Origin: Thermotoga sp. Ku-13t
GTDB taxonomy: Bacteria > Thermotogota > Thermotogae > Thermotogales > DSM-5069
Assembly: GCF_011057685.1 (NCBI RefSeq)
Contig: NZ_LNFY01000009.1
Coordinates: 243,810 to 307,809, forward strand
Direction of reading: 5' to 3'
DNA: 64,000 nt
Under the pieces are notes generated by a model. The model was not told the origin of the DNA, did no database searches, and saw only the letters and a list, made by a program, of their open reading frames with translations. A program made the position numbers and the translations under genes. Each line of letters begins with the position of its first letter. The first letter of the stretch is position 1. Below are positions 7,918 through 15,610 of this stretch, one piece after another.

Positions 7918-8686
7918 GCAAATCTTTCACAGCTTGAGCCTTTGCGAAGGCGCCTTTGAGGGTTTTTGCAGCTTCTTCTGAGACTTTTACGGCCGTTTCG
8001 AGCGCTGTTTTTCGGTCCTTACCCTGCAGCAGGCAGTGTATGAGCACGGCATCGAACACGTCGCCACAGCCGGTCGTGTAGGGGTGGGCCAGCCCGTCCG
8101 TCGGGACGAACAGCTCGCCCCATCTTGCTCCACTCGAACCCATCTTGACGATATCGCACTGCAGGAGTTCACACTGCGATGCGTTCCCAATTAAGAGGAG
8201 ATCTTCGTGGAGCGATCTCACGTTGGGATCGAGAATCCTCCTGGGGCCAACGTCGAGAAACACCGTGCCCTGGAAGTTTTTCAGGAAACGTTCTATGGTT
8301 TCTCTGGGAATCTCGGTGTTGACGAAAGCGAGCTGACAATCAGAGAGGAGTTCCCAGTCCAGATCCAGATCCAGGTTGTTCACTCCTCTCTCAACAGCCA
8401 CGGTTCTGTCGTTGAGAGAGATGTGTAGACCCGTCGGCCCACGTTTGCGTTTGATGTGCCTCGTGTCGAAGCCGAGCTTCTCTAACCTGTTGAGAAAGAA
8501 ATTCCCCCTGTGATCATCTCCGACGTTCGAGAAGAACACAACTTCAAAGCCGAGTTGTTGAAGGGCGAACGCCACGTTCAGGCCCGAACCACCGCAATCT
8601 TCAATGATTTCACACCTGTGTGGCTCGTCACCGTATATGTATATGTCCACAAAGCTTCCACCGAGCACGGCCAGCTTGGTTTTCAT
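7901..8686 (-). CDS. PfkB-family carbohydrate or nucleoside kinase
   Basis: 261 residues, somewhat short for the family. PfkB signatures are visible: an N-terminal glycine-rich patch (EDCGGSGLNVAFALQQLG, about residues 29-46) and the C-terminal TTGCGDVFDAVL (about 204-215). The usual GAGD is GCGD here, keeping the catalytic aspartate. The substrate is unknown. The ATG at 8686 has no ribosome binding site, and an AT-rich TATATT lies only 3 bases upstream, so the message may be leaderless. It is divergent from the sulfur-carrier gene at 8719. Confidence 0.82.
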   Translation of the reverse strand: MKTKLAVLGGSFVDIYIYGDEPHRCEIIEDCGGSGLNVAFALQQLGFEVVFFSNVGDDHRGNFFLNRLEKLGFDTRHIKRKRGPTGLHISLNDRTVAVERGVNNLDLDLDWELLSDCQLAFVNTEIPRETIERFLKNFQGTVFLDVGPRRILDPNVRSLHEDLLLIGNASQCELLQCDIVKMGSSGARWGELFVPTDGLAHPYTTGCGDVFDAVLIHCLLQGKDRKTALETAVKVSEEAAKTLKGAFAKAQAVKDLLSASL

Positions 8687-8718
8687 CAGAATATATAATA
8701 AATCGGAGGGTGAAAAAA

Positions 8719-9006
8719 GTGCGAGTGAAATTCTCGAATCTGGCCGACACGATGGTGGGGTTGAAGGAAGTCGAAGTGAAACCAGGGAGGAAAGAGGAAG
8801 TGTTGGAACAGATCTCTCAGGTGGCCGGCAAGAAGGTTCGTCTAGACATCAGAGATGACAGTGCGTATCTCATCGTGGAGGAGAACGGAACGACCAGGAA
8901 AAGCTGGGTCATTGCACTGTTGAACGGAATCAATGTGGTCGATCTTTCGCCCTCAAGCGTCTGGGATGGGGAGCTCGTGGTGTTCGTCCCGGTCAGTGGT
9001 GGATGA
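8719..9006 (+). CDS. Ubiquitin-like sulfur-carrier protein (MoaD/ThiS type)
   Basis: 95 residues from the GTG at 8719, chosen because GGAGG (8705-8709) is correctly spaced. A beta-grasp size and pattern: strand-rich start (MRVKFSNLADTMVGLKEVEV), LLNGINVVDL in the second half, and the signature C-terminus WDGELVVFVPVSGG. The protein ends exactly in Gly-Gly, which in MoaD, ThiS and relatives is adenylated and turned into a thiocarboxylate sulfur donor. The next gene encodes an E1-like enzyme and begins at the stop codon, so the two are a functional pair. The pathway served (molybdenum/tungsten cofactor, thiamine, tRNA or other) is not shown; no other gene of these pathways is nearby. Confidence 0.75.
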   Translation: MRVKFSNLADTMVGLKEVEVKPGRKEEVLEQISQVAGKKVRLDIRDDSAYLIVEENGTTRKSWVIALLNGINVVDLSPSSVWDGELVVFVPVSGG

Positions 9007-9007
9007 G

Positions 9008-9676
9008 ATGTTTCAGCGCCACAGCCAGCTGCTCGGAGAATGTCTGGAGAAACTCTTCAAAGCCAGGGTATTGGTCGCTGGTGTGGGAGGACTGGGGTGC
9101 ACGGTTTCATCACTTCTGATCCGCCTCGGAGTCGGGCAGGTCTATCTACTGGATGATGCCGTCGTGGATGAACCCGATCTGAACAGACAGATCCTCTACG
9201 ACAGGTCCGACCTCGGACAGAAGAAAGTGGTGGTTGCTCAGAAAAAACTGTCTCAAATAAACCCCCAGTCCGTGATCGTCCCGCTGGACATCAGACTCGA
9301 TGTCGATTTTTGCCTTCCAGGTGTCGACGTGGTGATCGATTGCCTGGACAACTTCGAATCGAAATTCGCACTGGACATTCTGTGCGAAAAAAAACAGGTT
9401 CCACTGGTGCACGCGGGTGTCGAAAAATTCTATGGACAATTGACCACAATATTACCGGGCTCCTTGAGGTTGAGACAGATCTTCCCCGCACCTCCCAAAG
9501 AAGATAGAGCGAGACAGATCTTCCCACCCCTGGTCGTTCTCGTCGCATCTTTGCAGACGAGTGAAGCGGTGAGGTTACTCTGTGGACAAGAACCTCTGCT
9601 GAACGGTAAGCTGATGCTGGTAGATTTCTTCAGCATGAGGTTTGAAGTTGTACCGTTACGGAGTGGTGCGGCGTGA
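9008..9676 (+). CDS. E1-like adenylyltransferase (ThiF/MoeB/HesA family)
   Basis: 222 residues from the ATG at 9008; a GTG at 8999 overlapping the upstream stop codon is an alternative start. The nucleotide-binding motif VLVAGVGGLGCTVSSLLI (about 21-38), the LNRQILYDRSDLGQKK segment with the conserved arginines, and VDVVIDCLDNFESKF are standard E1 elements. It would adenylate the Gly-Gly tail of the upstream carrier. The two Cys-X2-Cys zinc pairs of MoeB and ThiF are missing: at the first site (normally CxxCLFPEPP-like) the chain reads LRQIFPAPP. An in-frame duplicated RQIFP follows 13 residues later. It overlaps plsC by 4 bases. Confidence 0.8.
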   Translation: MFQRHSQLLGECLEKLFKARVLVAGVGGLGCTVSSLLIRLGVGQVYLLDDAVVDEPDLNRQILYDRSDLGQKKVVVAQKKLSQINPQSVIVPLDIRLDVDFCLPGVDVVIDCLDNFESKFALDILCEKKQVPLVHAGVEKFYGQLTTILPGSLRLRQIFPAPPKEDRARQIFPPLVVLVASLQTSEAVRLLCGQEPLLNGKLMLVDFFSMRFEVVPLRSGAA

Positions 9677-10410
9677 AAAGAATACTCATCACGATTTATT
9701 TCCTCGTCTCGGCTGTCATCTACGTCGTGTTGGTAGGGGCACTGGTGCTGTTTCTGGGATGGGTTCTGAGTTTCTTCGCTGGAAAGCAGAAGGCGAGAAG
9801 GTTCGTTCTCAAACAGGTCAAATTGTTCGGCAAGAACACGTTCAGGTTCATGTTCTGCAGGGTGATCGCACTCGGTCTGGAAAATTACAAACCTGGCACC
9901 AGATACATCGTCACACCGAACCATCAGAGTTTGATGGATATACCTCTTATTTTGGGTTACATCGATCCGATGCCGATGGTGGCGAAGAAGGAACTGGCCT
10001 GGGTGCCTGGAGTGAGCTGGTACATTCGTTACATGAGGGGAATTTTTCTCGACAGGAAAAACCCGTCCGAGGGTGCACGAGTCATAAGAGAGATGATGGA
10101 TCTACTTAGAAAAGGGGAATCTTTCTTGATCTTTCCGGAAGGTACACGGAGCGAAGATGGCTCGGTTCGAGAGTTCAAGACCGCCGCTTTCAAGATCGCC
10201 AAGAAACTCGGAGTGAAGGTGCTCCCAGTTTCGATATGGGGTACAATGTTCTTGGTACCCAAGAAGAGCCTCGTACTTAATCCCGGTACGGTGTTGATGA
10301 AAGTTCATGAGCCAGTCGATCCTGCTCAGTTCAAGGATGAAGTCGAACTGGCGAAGGCGGTCGAGGACACAGTCAGAAAAGGTGTCGAAGAGCTCAAGAG
10401 GCTTCAATAG
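9673..10410 (+). CDS. plsC: 1-acyl-sn-glycerol-3-phosphate acyltransferase
   Basis: 245 residues. It adds the second acyl chain to lysophosphatidic acid at the membrane, giving phosphatidic acid. It has an N-terminal hydrophobic segment (about 5-32). The catalytic H-X4-D is NHQSLMD (H84, D89), and the substrate-binding FPEGTRS is near residue 155; PVSIWGT follows near residue 185. It overlaps the E1-like gene by 4 bases and precedes the nuclease gene by 12. A phospholipid-synthesis gene (pgsA) lies far away at 52550. Confidence 0.93.
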   Translation: MKRILITIYFLVSAVIYVVLVGALVLFLGWVLSFFAGKQKARRFVLKQVKLFGKNTFRFMFCRVIALGLENYKPGTRYIVTPNHQSLMDIPLILGYIDPMPMVAKKELAWVPGVSWYIRYMRGIFLDRKNPSEGARVIREMMDLLRKGESFLIFPEGTRSEDGSVREFKTAAFKIAKKLGVKVLPVSIWGTMFLVPKKSLVLNPGTVLMKVHEPVDPAQFKDEVELAKAVEDTVRKGVEELKRLQ

Positions 10411-10422
10411 GGGGTGGTCCTG

Positions 10423-10977
10423 ATGAGAAAAGCGTGGGTGAAAGCACTCGTTCTGGACAAAATACACAACTCTCCGGTCGTCATCCTGGGCATCGAAGGT
10501 ACGAACAAGGTTCTGCCCATATGGATCGGTGCGTGCGAGGCGAACGCGCTGGCCATGAGCCTTGAAGGTTTCGAATTTCCAAGGCCCCTAACCCACGATC
10601 TGATACTCAACATACTCGATGCGCTCGACGCGAGGCTGGAACGAATAGTCATACACAGTGTGAAGGACAACGTTTATTACGCGACGCTGATGATCAGGGA
10701 CCTCGCAGCGATCGAAGGAGAAGATGAGGAATCGGACGATCACGCGATCATAGAGATGGACGCCAGGCCATCGGATTCGATAGTACTCGCGGTGAAAAAG
10801 GGTGTGCCCATCTACGTGAGCAACGAGATCGTGGATGAGCACGCCATAGATCTTGATATGCCCGAGGAATCAAGCGACGAGGAGTTCAAGAAGTTTGTCG
10901 AAAACCTTGACATCGACGCTTTCAAAAAGATGCTCAGGGATGAACCGAAGGCGGAAGATGAGGAAGACAGAGACTGA
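10423..10977 (+). CDS. Bifunctional nuclease (BFN, DUF151) family protein
   Basis: 184 residues from the ATG at 10423; a GTG at 10414 is less well placed relative to the GGGGGTGG. It matches the DUF151 family of which T. maritima TM0160 is a structural representative: VVILGIEGTNKVLPIWIG (about 21-38), FEFPRPLTHDLILNILDAL and EMDARPSDSIVLAVKKGVPI. Family members have been described as bifunctional nucleases, but the role in bacteria is not firmly established. The last ~45 residues are acidic. The next gene begins inside its 3' end. Confidence 0.85.
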   Translation: MRKAWVKALVLDKIHNSPVVILGIEGTNKVLPIWIGACEANALAMSLEGFEFPRPLTHDLILNILDALDARLERIVIHSVKDNVYYATLMIRDLAAIEGEDEESDDHAIIEMDARPSDSIVLAVKKGVPIYVSNEIVDEHAIDLDMPEESSDEEFKKFVENLDIDAFKKMLRDEPKAEDEEDRD

Positions 10978-11800
10978 ATTTCTGGACAGGTTCGAAGAAC
11001 TTTTGAAAGAGGAAATGAAAGACACTTGCTGCAAAGTAGAGCAAGCGATGGCTTACAGCGCACTGACACCGGGCAAAAGGCTCCGGCCATTGTTGATATG
11101 GTCGATCTGCAGAGACATGAACGTCGATCTGAAGTTTGTGTGGCATCCCGCACTCGCCGTGGAACTCTTTCACACTGCTTCTTTGATCCACGACGATCTG
11201 CCACAGATAGACGATTCCCCCTTGAGGAGGGGCAAGCCTTCGTGCCACGTTGTTTTCGGTAACGACACGGCGATCCTCGCAGGAGACGGTCTCATGCTCA
11301 AAGCGTTCTGCGTTCTGGCTGATTCAGCTGCAGACGCCACCAGGAAAGAACTGCTGTTTCAGTACTTTGCAAGGGCCACCTATCGAGTGCTCGTCGGAGA
11401 AGCGCTGGATGTGGAGTACACCGGTGCCGAGCCGAGCCTCGGAGACGTCTTGAGAATGTACGCTGAAAAGACCGGCGCATTGTTTTCGTTCTGTTTTGCG
11501 TGTGGTCCGATCCTCGCTGGGAAGTTCGATCTTACTGACAGATTCTCGAAACTCGGTGAAGCTTTCGGAATCTGGTTTCAGGTCAGGGACGACATCGAAG
11601 ATGCGAGGGGCGATGAAACCAAACTCGGTAAGCCTACCGGTAGGGATGTTGCCCTCGGTAAGCCCACCGTTGTAAAACTCCTCGGTCTTGAACGGAGCGA
11701 GATTTTTGCCGATAAACTATTCGGGTCTCTCATGCGCAGTTTGGAGAGGAACAGACTGAACTTCACGCGGGAGTTGCTCGAAGATCTGATGAAAAGGTGA
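10958..11800 (+). CDS. Polyprenyl (geranyl/farnesyl-type) diphosphate synthase
   Basis: 280 residues from the ATG at 10958; an ATG at 10940 is an alternative. It condenses isopentenyl diphosphate with allylic diphosphates. The first aspartate-rich motif is DDLPQIDD (D79 onward) with the short-chain-type insertion, followed by RRGKPSCHVVFG. The second is QVRDDIEDARGDETKLGKPTG near residue 205, and the TPGKRLRP motif is near residue 38. The DDx4D spacing is the short-chain (FPP/GGPP) type. It overlaps the nuclease gene by 20 bases. Confidence 0.9.
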   Translation: MRKTETEFLDRFEELLKEEMKDTCCKVEQAMAYSALTPGKRLRPLLIWSICRDMNVDLKFVWHPALAVELFHTASLIHDDLPQIDDSPLRRGKPSCHVVFGNDTAILAGDGLMLKAFCVLADSAADATRKELLFQYFARATYRVLVGEALDVEYTGAEPSLGDVLRMYAEKTGALFSFCFACGPILAGKFDLTDRFSKLGEAFGIWFQVRDDIEDARGDETKLGKPTGRDVALGKPTVVKLLGLERSEIFADKLFGSLMRSLERNRLNFTRELLEDLMKR

Positions 11801-11804
11801 AAGA

Positions 11805-14159
11805 ATGAAGTTTTCCGAGTTTTTCTTAACCATTCTCAGAAGACGATTACTGCTCATAACACTCCTCGCGGCGTTCGTGCTCTTCGTGTCCCTCCTGCTG
11901 TGGCGCTCCTATTCGAACCGGCCAAAGATCGTGAAAGGGAGCGAAGAGACAGCGGTTCCACTCACCGTCGTTGTACCCGACGGATCGTACAGCACCAAAA
12001 AGACGTACGTTGTCAAGCGTGTGTCACGCGATAGCCTGTCTCCCACGATCGCCAACACCTTCGTGGGGGATCTGTACGAGGTTTCGCCTTCCGATGGTGT
12101 GGACGAGTTCGCCATGAAGCCGATCAGGATCATCTACAGGCTCTCGAAGGACCTTTACTTTGGAGGGGACTACGCCAACGTGAAGCTGGCGTACATACCC
12201 GATCCCAAACAACCCATCTACAGGATTTTTGGAGGCGCGAACATGGGTTTCGACGATAAAGGGGCTTACATAGAAGCTCACGCGTTTCATACATCGATCG
12301 TCGGATTGATCGCGGATGTTCCTGAAAAACAAAAACTTGGCCTGCAACTCCTGGTCGAAAGATCGAGAACCATCGAACCTGTTCTTCTGCTGATCCCCGA
12401 CGTAGACAGGGGTTTCCTTGGTTTCGTCAACTCTTCGCAGGCGACGAACTTCTGGATCGAACTCTTTCCGACCAGAACGATCATGTACTACGAGTATCCC
12501 CTTGCAAGTACACGGTCGGTCTCGTACATGAATTCTTTTCGCAGTTTTGCGCAACAAAACGTGCCGAGCTATCTGCTCTTCGAAGCTGAGAAGCTCGCGA
12601 TGGAACTGGTGAGGTTGAAGAACTTCGAGTTCGATATCGTCGCACACGGCGTGGGAGCCATAATCGCGAGGCTCGCTGTGGAGTTGCATCCTGAAGTGAA
12701 GAACGTTCGGAGTTTGATCCTGGTGAGCCCTCCGAACAGAGGGACGAACGTGGTGAATCCACTCTACTACGGTGCGTTGATTTACAGAAAGGATTCACAG
12801 GTTGTGGCGAACAACTTTGGAATCGATCGCTTCGTTGTGGATGCGATGAAGTCACACCTTCTGTACTACCTCGAAGCGCTCGGTCCGATTTACTCTGAGA
12901 TACTCACTGGTTCCGATTTGCTCAAGAAACTTGACAAGACTGTCAGAAAAGATGTGAGGTACCTCGTGGTTGTGGGGAACTCACCTCCAGCATCGATAGA
13001 TGTCACTGGAACACAGCTCGAAATCTTTTACCCAGAACTCGTCAAAGGTAAAGGTGATGGGGTTGTGAGCCACGAGAGTGCAACGATAGAAGGAATCGAG
13101 AAGATCGTTCTGAACGGATCGTTCTTCGATTGCTATCTCGATCCCACCTTCCACGCTAAATTGAAAGATTTTCTTGCCCAGACCCGTGTGGAGATACCAA
13201 GCTACAGAGAGGAGACCTACCCTGAGAGAGTTCCTCAAGCTCAGCAGACAGAAAGGATAGTCAAACCAGCGACTGAAACGAAGAGCTCGACGCAGGTGGA
13301 AACGAAGAGGGAAGAGTCTGTTCAGCTACGTGTCTCGTTGCCGGTCAGGTTCGAACGTTCCCAACTTCTTACGAAGGTCGGGGCGCTGGACCTCAAAGGT
13401 GCGAGGAGTATACACTTCGTCCTGGGAAGACTCTTCTACGTGCTCGAAGACGGTTTGTACAGCGACGGAAAAAGGATACAATCTGGCACGATTCGTTACG
13501 TCCACGTCCTGAACGATAGTATCAGTTTTGTCGCGAACGACAGACTGTACCGTTTCAACGGTAGCAAGGTCACGGACCTTGGGAGGTTGGACCTCGCAGG
13601 TGTGGAAGATGTTCTGGCGACTGATGGTGGCGTATTCGCGTTGTTGAGGAGTAAGGAAAACCTTGTTCTGGCCCGCTGGGAGAATGGATGGAAGCAAGTC
13701 CAGATCCTTTCGGGAGTCTATGGGAAGTTCATCGATGGTCCTTCACTTTTGGTGATGACGAACAGGGAGATCTATGATTTTTCCATTGGAAATCTGAGAA
13801 AGCTCTTAGATTCGTCGAAGATCAGAATCGATGGAAGGTCCGTCGATTTCAAAAGTTGTCTGATGGTTTCTGACCTGTTGTTCGTGGGGCTCAGAAGTTA
13901 CAGCCTGCTCGTGTACGACCTCAGGACCGAGACTTACACATGGGGTGCGGAAGGCTGGATCGATCCGGAAACGTTTTTGCCTTTGAAAAACGCGGTATTG
14001 ATCGCCGGTACATCGACGATCTTCACCTTTGACCTTCAAAGAATGAGTTTGAATCCTTCTTATCAATCCTTTTCGGAGAGAATGAACGCCGTCACCGGCG
14101 ATGGTGAGAAGCTTTACGTTCTGACAGAATCGAGCGTGGAGGTGTATAAATTGAAGTGA
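11805..14159 (+). CDS. Membrane-anchored protein: degenerate lipase-like domain plus predicted beta-propeller
   Basis: 784 residues. A single N-terminal membrane segment (about 14-33) would anchor it with the bulk outside. Residues ~190-465 look like an alpha/beta hydrolase of the lipase/PGAP1 kind: FDIVAHGVGAIIARLAVEL where the nucleophile elbow should be, GKGDGVVSHESATIEGI (acid region) and DPTFHAKLKDF (histidine region). The elbow reads A-H-G-V-G, so the nucleophile serine is a glycine (G282) and esterase activity is unlikely. A polar linker (~470-510) leads to ~270 residues of repeated short strands (LFYVLEDGLYSDGKRI, LLVYDLRTETYTW) consistent with a beta-propeller. Family unknown; the TPR gene follows 10 bases later. 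Confidence 0.6.
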   Translation: MKFSEFFLTILRRRLLLITLLAAFVLFVSLLLWRSYSNRPKIVKGSEETAVPLTVVVPDGSYSTKKTYVVKRVSRDSLSPTIANTFVGDLYEVSPSDGVDEFAMKPIRIIYRLSKDLYFGGDYANVKLAYIPDPKQPIYRIFGGANMGFDDKGAYIEAHAFHTSIVGLIADVPEKQKLGLQLLVERSRTIEPVLLLIPDVDRGFLGFVNSSQATNFWIELFPTRTIMYYEYPLASTRSVSYMNSFRSFAQQNVPSYLLFEAEKLAMELVRLKNFEFDIVAHGVGAIIARLAVELHPEVKNVRSLILVSPPNRGTNVVNPLYYGALIYRKDSQVVANNFGIDRFVVDAMKSHLLYYLEALGPIYSEILTGSDLLKKLDKTVRKDVRYLVVVGNSPPASIDVTGTQLEIFYPELVKGKGDGVVSHESATIEGIEKIVLNGSFFDCYLDPTFHAKLKDFLAQTRVEIPSYREETYPERVPQAQQTERIVKPATETKSSTQVETKREESVQLRVSLPVRFERSQLLTKVGALDLKGARSIHFVLGRLFYVLEDGLYSDGKRIQSGTIRYVHVLNDSISFVANDRLYRFNGSKVTDLGRLDLAGVEDVLATDGGVFALLRSKENLVLARWENGWKQVQILSGVYGKFIDGPSLLVMTNREIYDFSIGNLRKLLDSSKIRIDGRSVDFKSCLMVSDLLFVGLRSYSLLVYDLRTETYTWGAEGWIDPETFLPLKNAVLIAGTSTIFTFDLQRMSLNPSYQSFSERMNAVTGDGEKLYVLTESSVEVYKLK

Positions 14160-14169
14160 GGGATGAAGC

Positions 14170-15000
14170 ATGAGGTACCTCATTTGTGTGTTCGTCCTGC
14201 TCTCGGCGTTGGTGCTCGCGAACGCGCTGGAGTACTACAACTCTGCTTTGAACGCTTACGTGCAGAAAGATTACAAAAACGCCCTGGAGTGGTTTGAAAC
14301 GGCTTTGAGGCTCGATCCGAGCATAGAATCGTACGATCCAATGGTGAAACTCAGGATGGGTCTGTGCGCGTTCGCACTCAAAGATTACGCGAAGGCCAGG
14401 GCTTACCTGGAACCGTACGAATCGAGCAACGTTGTGGCGGCAAGTGTACTCAAGGCGATCCGTGAAGGTACACAGAAAAACGAAGAATGGATGGAATGGT
14501 TGAGATCGAGAATCCCTCCCCCCACTCCTGTACAGGTGCAGGTCACGAAGAAGAAGTCTCCCGTGTTGCTCACCGTGGGTGTGTTTGCCATCAGTTTTGC
14601 TATTTCTTTCTTGCTGTTGAGAATATTGAGGCACAAACGACCCGCTGTGAAGGAGCAGCCCACGGTGGAGGAGAAGCTCGAACGTCAACTCGAAGAGATC
14701 GGCATGGTTTCGAACAGTTTGAAGGAAGGAAAGATGGTCATCGATTTTGAAACTGACGAAGAGTTACAGAAACTCGAGGCGCAGATTGAAAGCATCGTTC
14801 AGCAGATAATCTCCAAAGAAGGACAAAAGGAAGAAGCGGAGGTTTCTATTGGAGAGGATCCTTTCGCCATCCTGAAGAAGATGGAGGAAAAAGACCAGTA
14901 CAGCGAAGAAGACGCGAAGATACTGTCTCAGATCATGCAGCAGCTCGTCAATAACCCGGAAGATAGCACAGACGATTCGGACGAGCGAAATCAGTCTTAA
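14170..15000 (+). CDS. TPR-containing membrane protein
   Basis: 276 residues. Signal peptide or anchor MRYLICVFVLLSALVLANA, then TPR-like helices (YYNSALNAYVQKDYKNALEW and FALKDYAKARAYLEPYE, about 22-85), a second membrane segment at about 138-158 (PVLLTVGVFAISFAISFLLL) and a long acidic C-terminal tail with coiled-coil character (KLEAQIESIVQQIISKEGQ). The topology suggests an extracytoplasmic TPR part and a cytoplasmic tail. It follows the pseudo-lipase gene by 10 bases, and a joint envelope role is plausible. Its 3' end overlaps mreC from the other strand by 53 bases. Confidence 0.6.
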   Translation: MRYLICVFVLLSALVLANALEYYNSALNAYVQKDYKNALEWFETALRLDPSIESYDPMVKLRMGLCAFALKDYAKARAYLEPYESSNVVAASVLKAIREGTQKNEEWMEWLRSRIPPPTPVQVQVTKKKSPVLLTVGVFAISFAISFLLLRILRHKRPAVKEQPTVEEKLERQLEEIGMVSNSLKEGKMVIDFETDEELQKLEAQIESIVQQIISKEGQKEEAEVSIGEDPFAILKKMEEKDQYSEEDAKILSQIMQQLVNNPEDSTDDSDERNQS

Positions 15001-15610
15001 CGAGGAATGAATCACCTTGTCTTCCAACGACCACGCCCAGCACATCGCATCCCATATCCCTGAGAAGCTTACCGTTGGTGAAACTTTCAGAGATTCTCAC
15101 GGTGAAGCCCGTGACATCGATGTCTTCGTAAACGTACAGCTTCGTTCCACCCGTGAGTTCACCTTCCAGGCTCACATGACTCGATTCAACGGTGACCTGC
15201 ATCGAGAATTGTGGAGAATTCCAGGGTTCGATCCAGCACACGTGATCGCTCGTGTGTTTGATGATCCCTACGAACTTTTTGTTCTCTGGATCTATCGCGA
15301 TATCTCCCACCTTGGCCTGCCCGGTCGCTACCAGATAGTTCTGTCTGAAGCTCAGAACAACGTTCGATTGCTCGAAAGTAACATCACCTATCTTGATGGA
15401 ACCTTCACGTTCGACGCCCTGGAACACCAGAACGACGGCTTCGTCCAACCTGTGAAGCGTGTGTCTCAGCACGGCTGTGGGATACACGATGGCGTGAACG
15501 AAACGAAAGAGAAATTTTGCCGGTTTTGAGAGAAACACGGCATTCAGGGCGAAGATGGTCGCAAAAATGAGCAAGTACGCGATGAAGAAATTGATTTGAC
15601 GGGTGCTCAT
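14948..15610 (-). CDS. mreC: Rod shape-determining protein MreC
   Basis: 220 residues. One N-terminal membrane segment (about 8-28) followed by the MreC beta-domain pattern: KIGDVTFEQSNVVLSF, ATGQAKVGDIAI, FVGIIKHTSDHVCWIEPW and DMGCDVLGVVVGRQGDSF. MreC links the MreB filament to the wall-synthesis complex across the membrane. The start ATG overlaps the mreB stop (bases 15610-15612), giving tight coupling. No mreD is seen nearby. The C-terminus overlaps the convergent TPR gene. Confidence 0.85.
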   Translation of the reverse strand: MSTRQINFFIAYLLIFATIFALNAVFLSKPAKFLFRFVHAIVYPTAVLRHTLHRLDEAVVLVFQGVEREGSIKIGDVTFEQSNVVLSFRQNYLVATGQAKVGDIAIDPENKKFVGIIKHTSDHVCWIEPWNSPQFSMQVTVESSHVSLEGELTGGTKLYVYEDIDVTGFTVRISESFTNGKLLRDMGCDVLGVVVGRQGDSFLVKTDFARPNRLCYLPGY

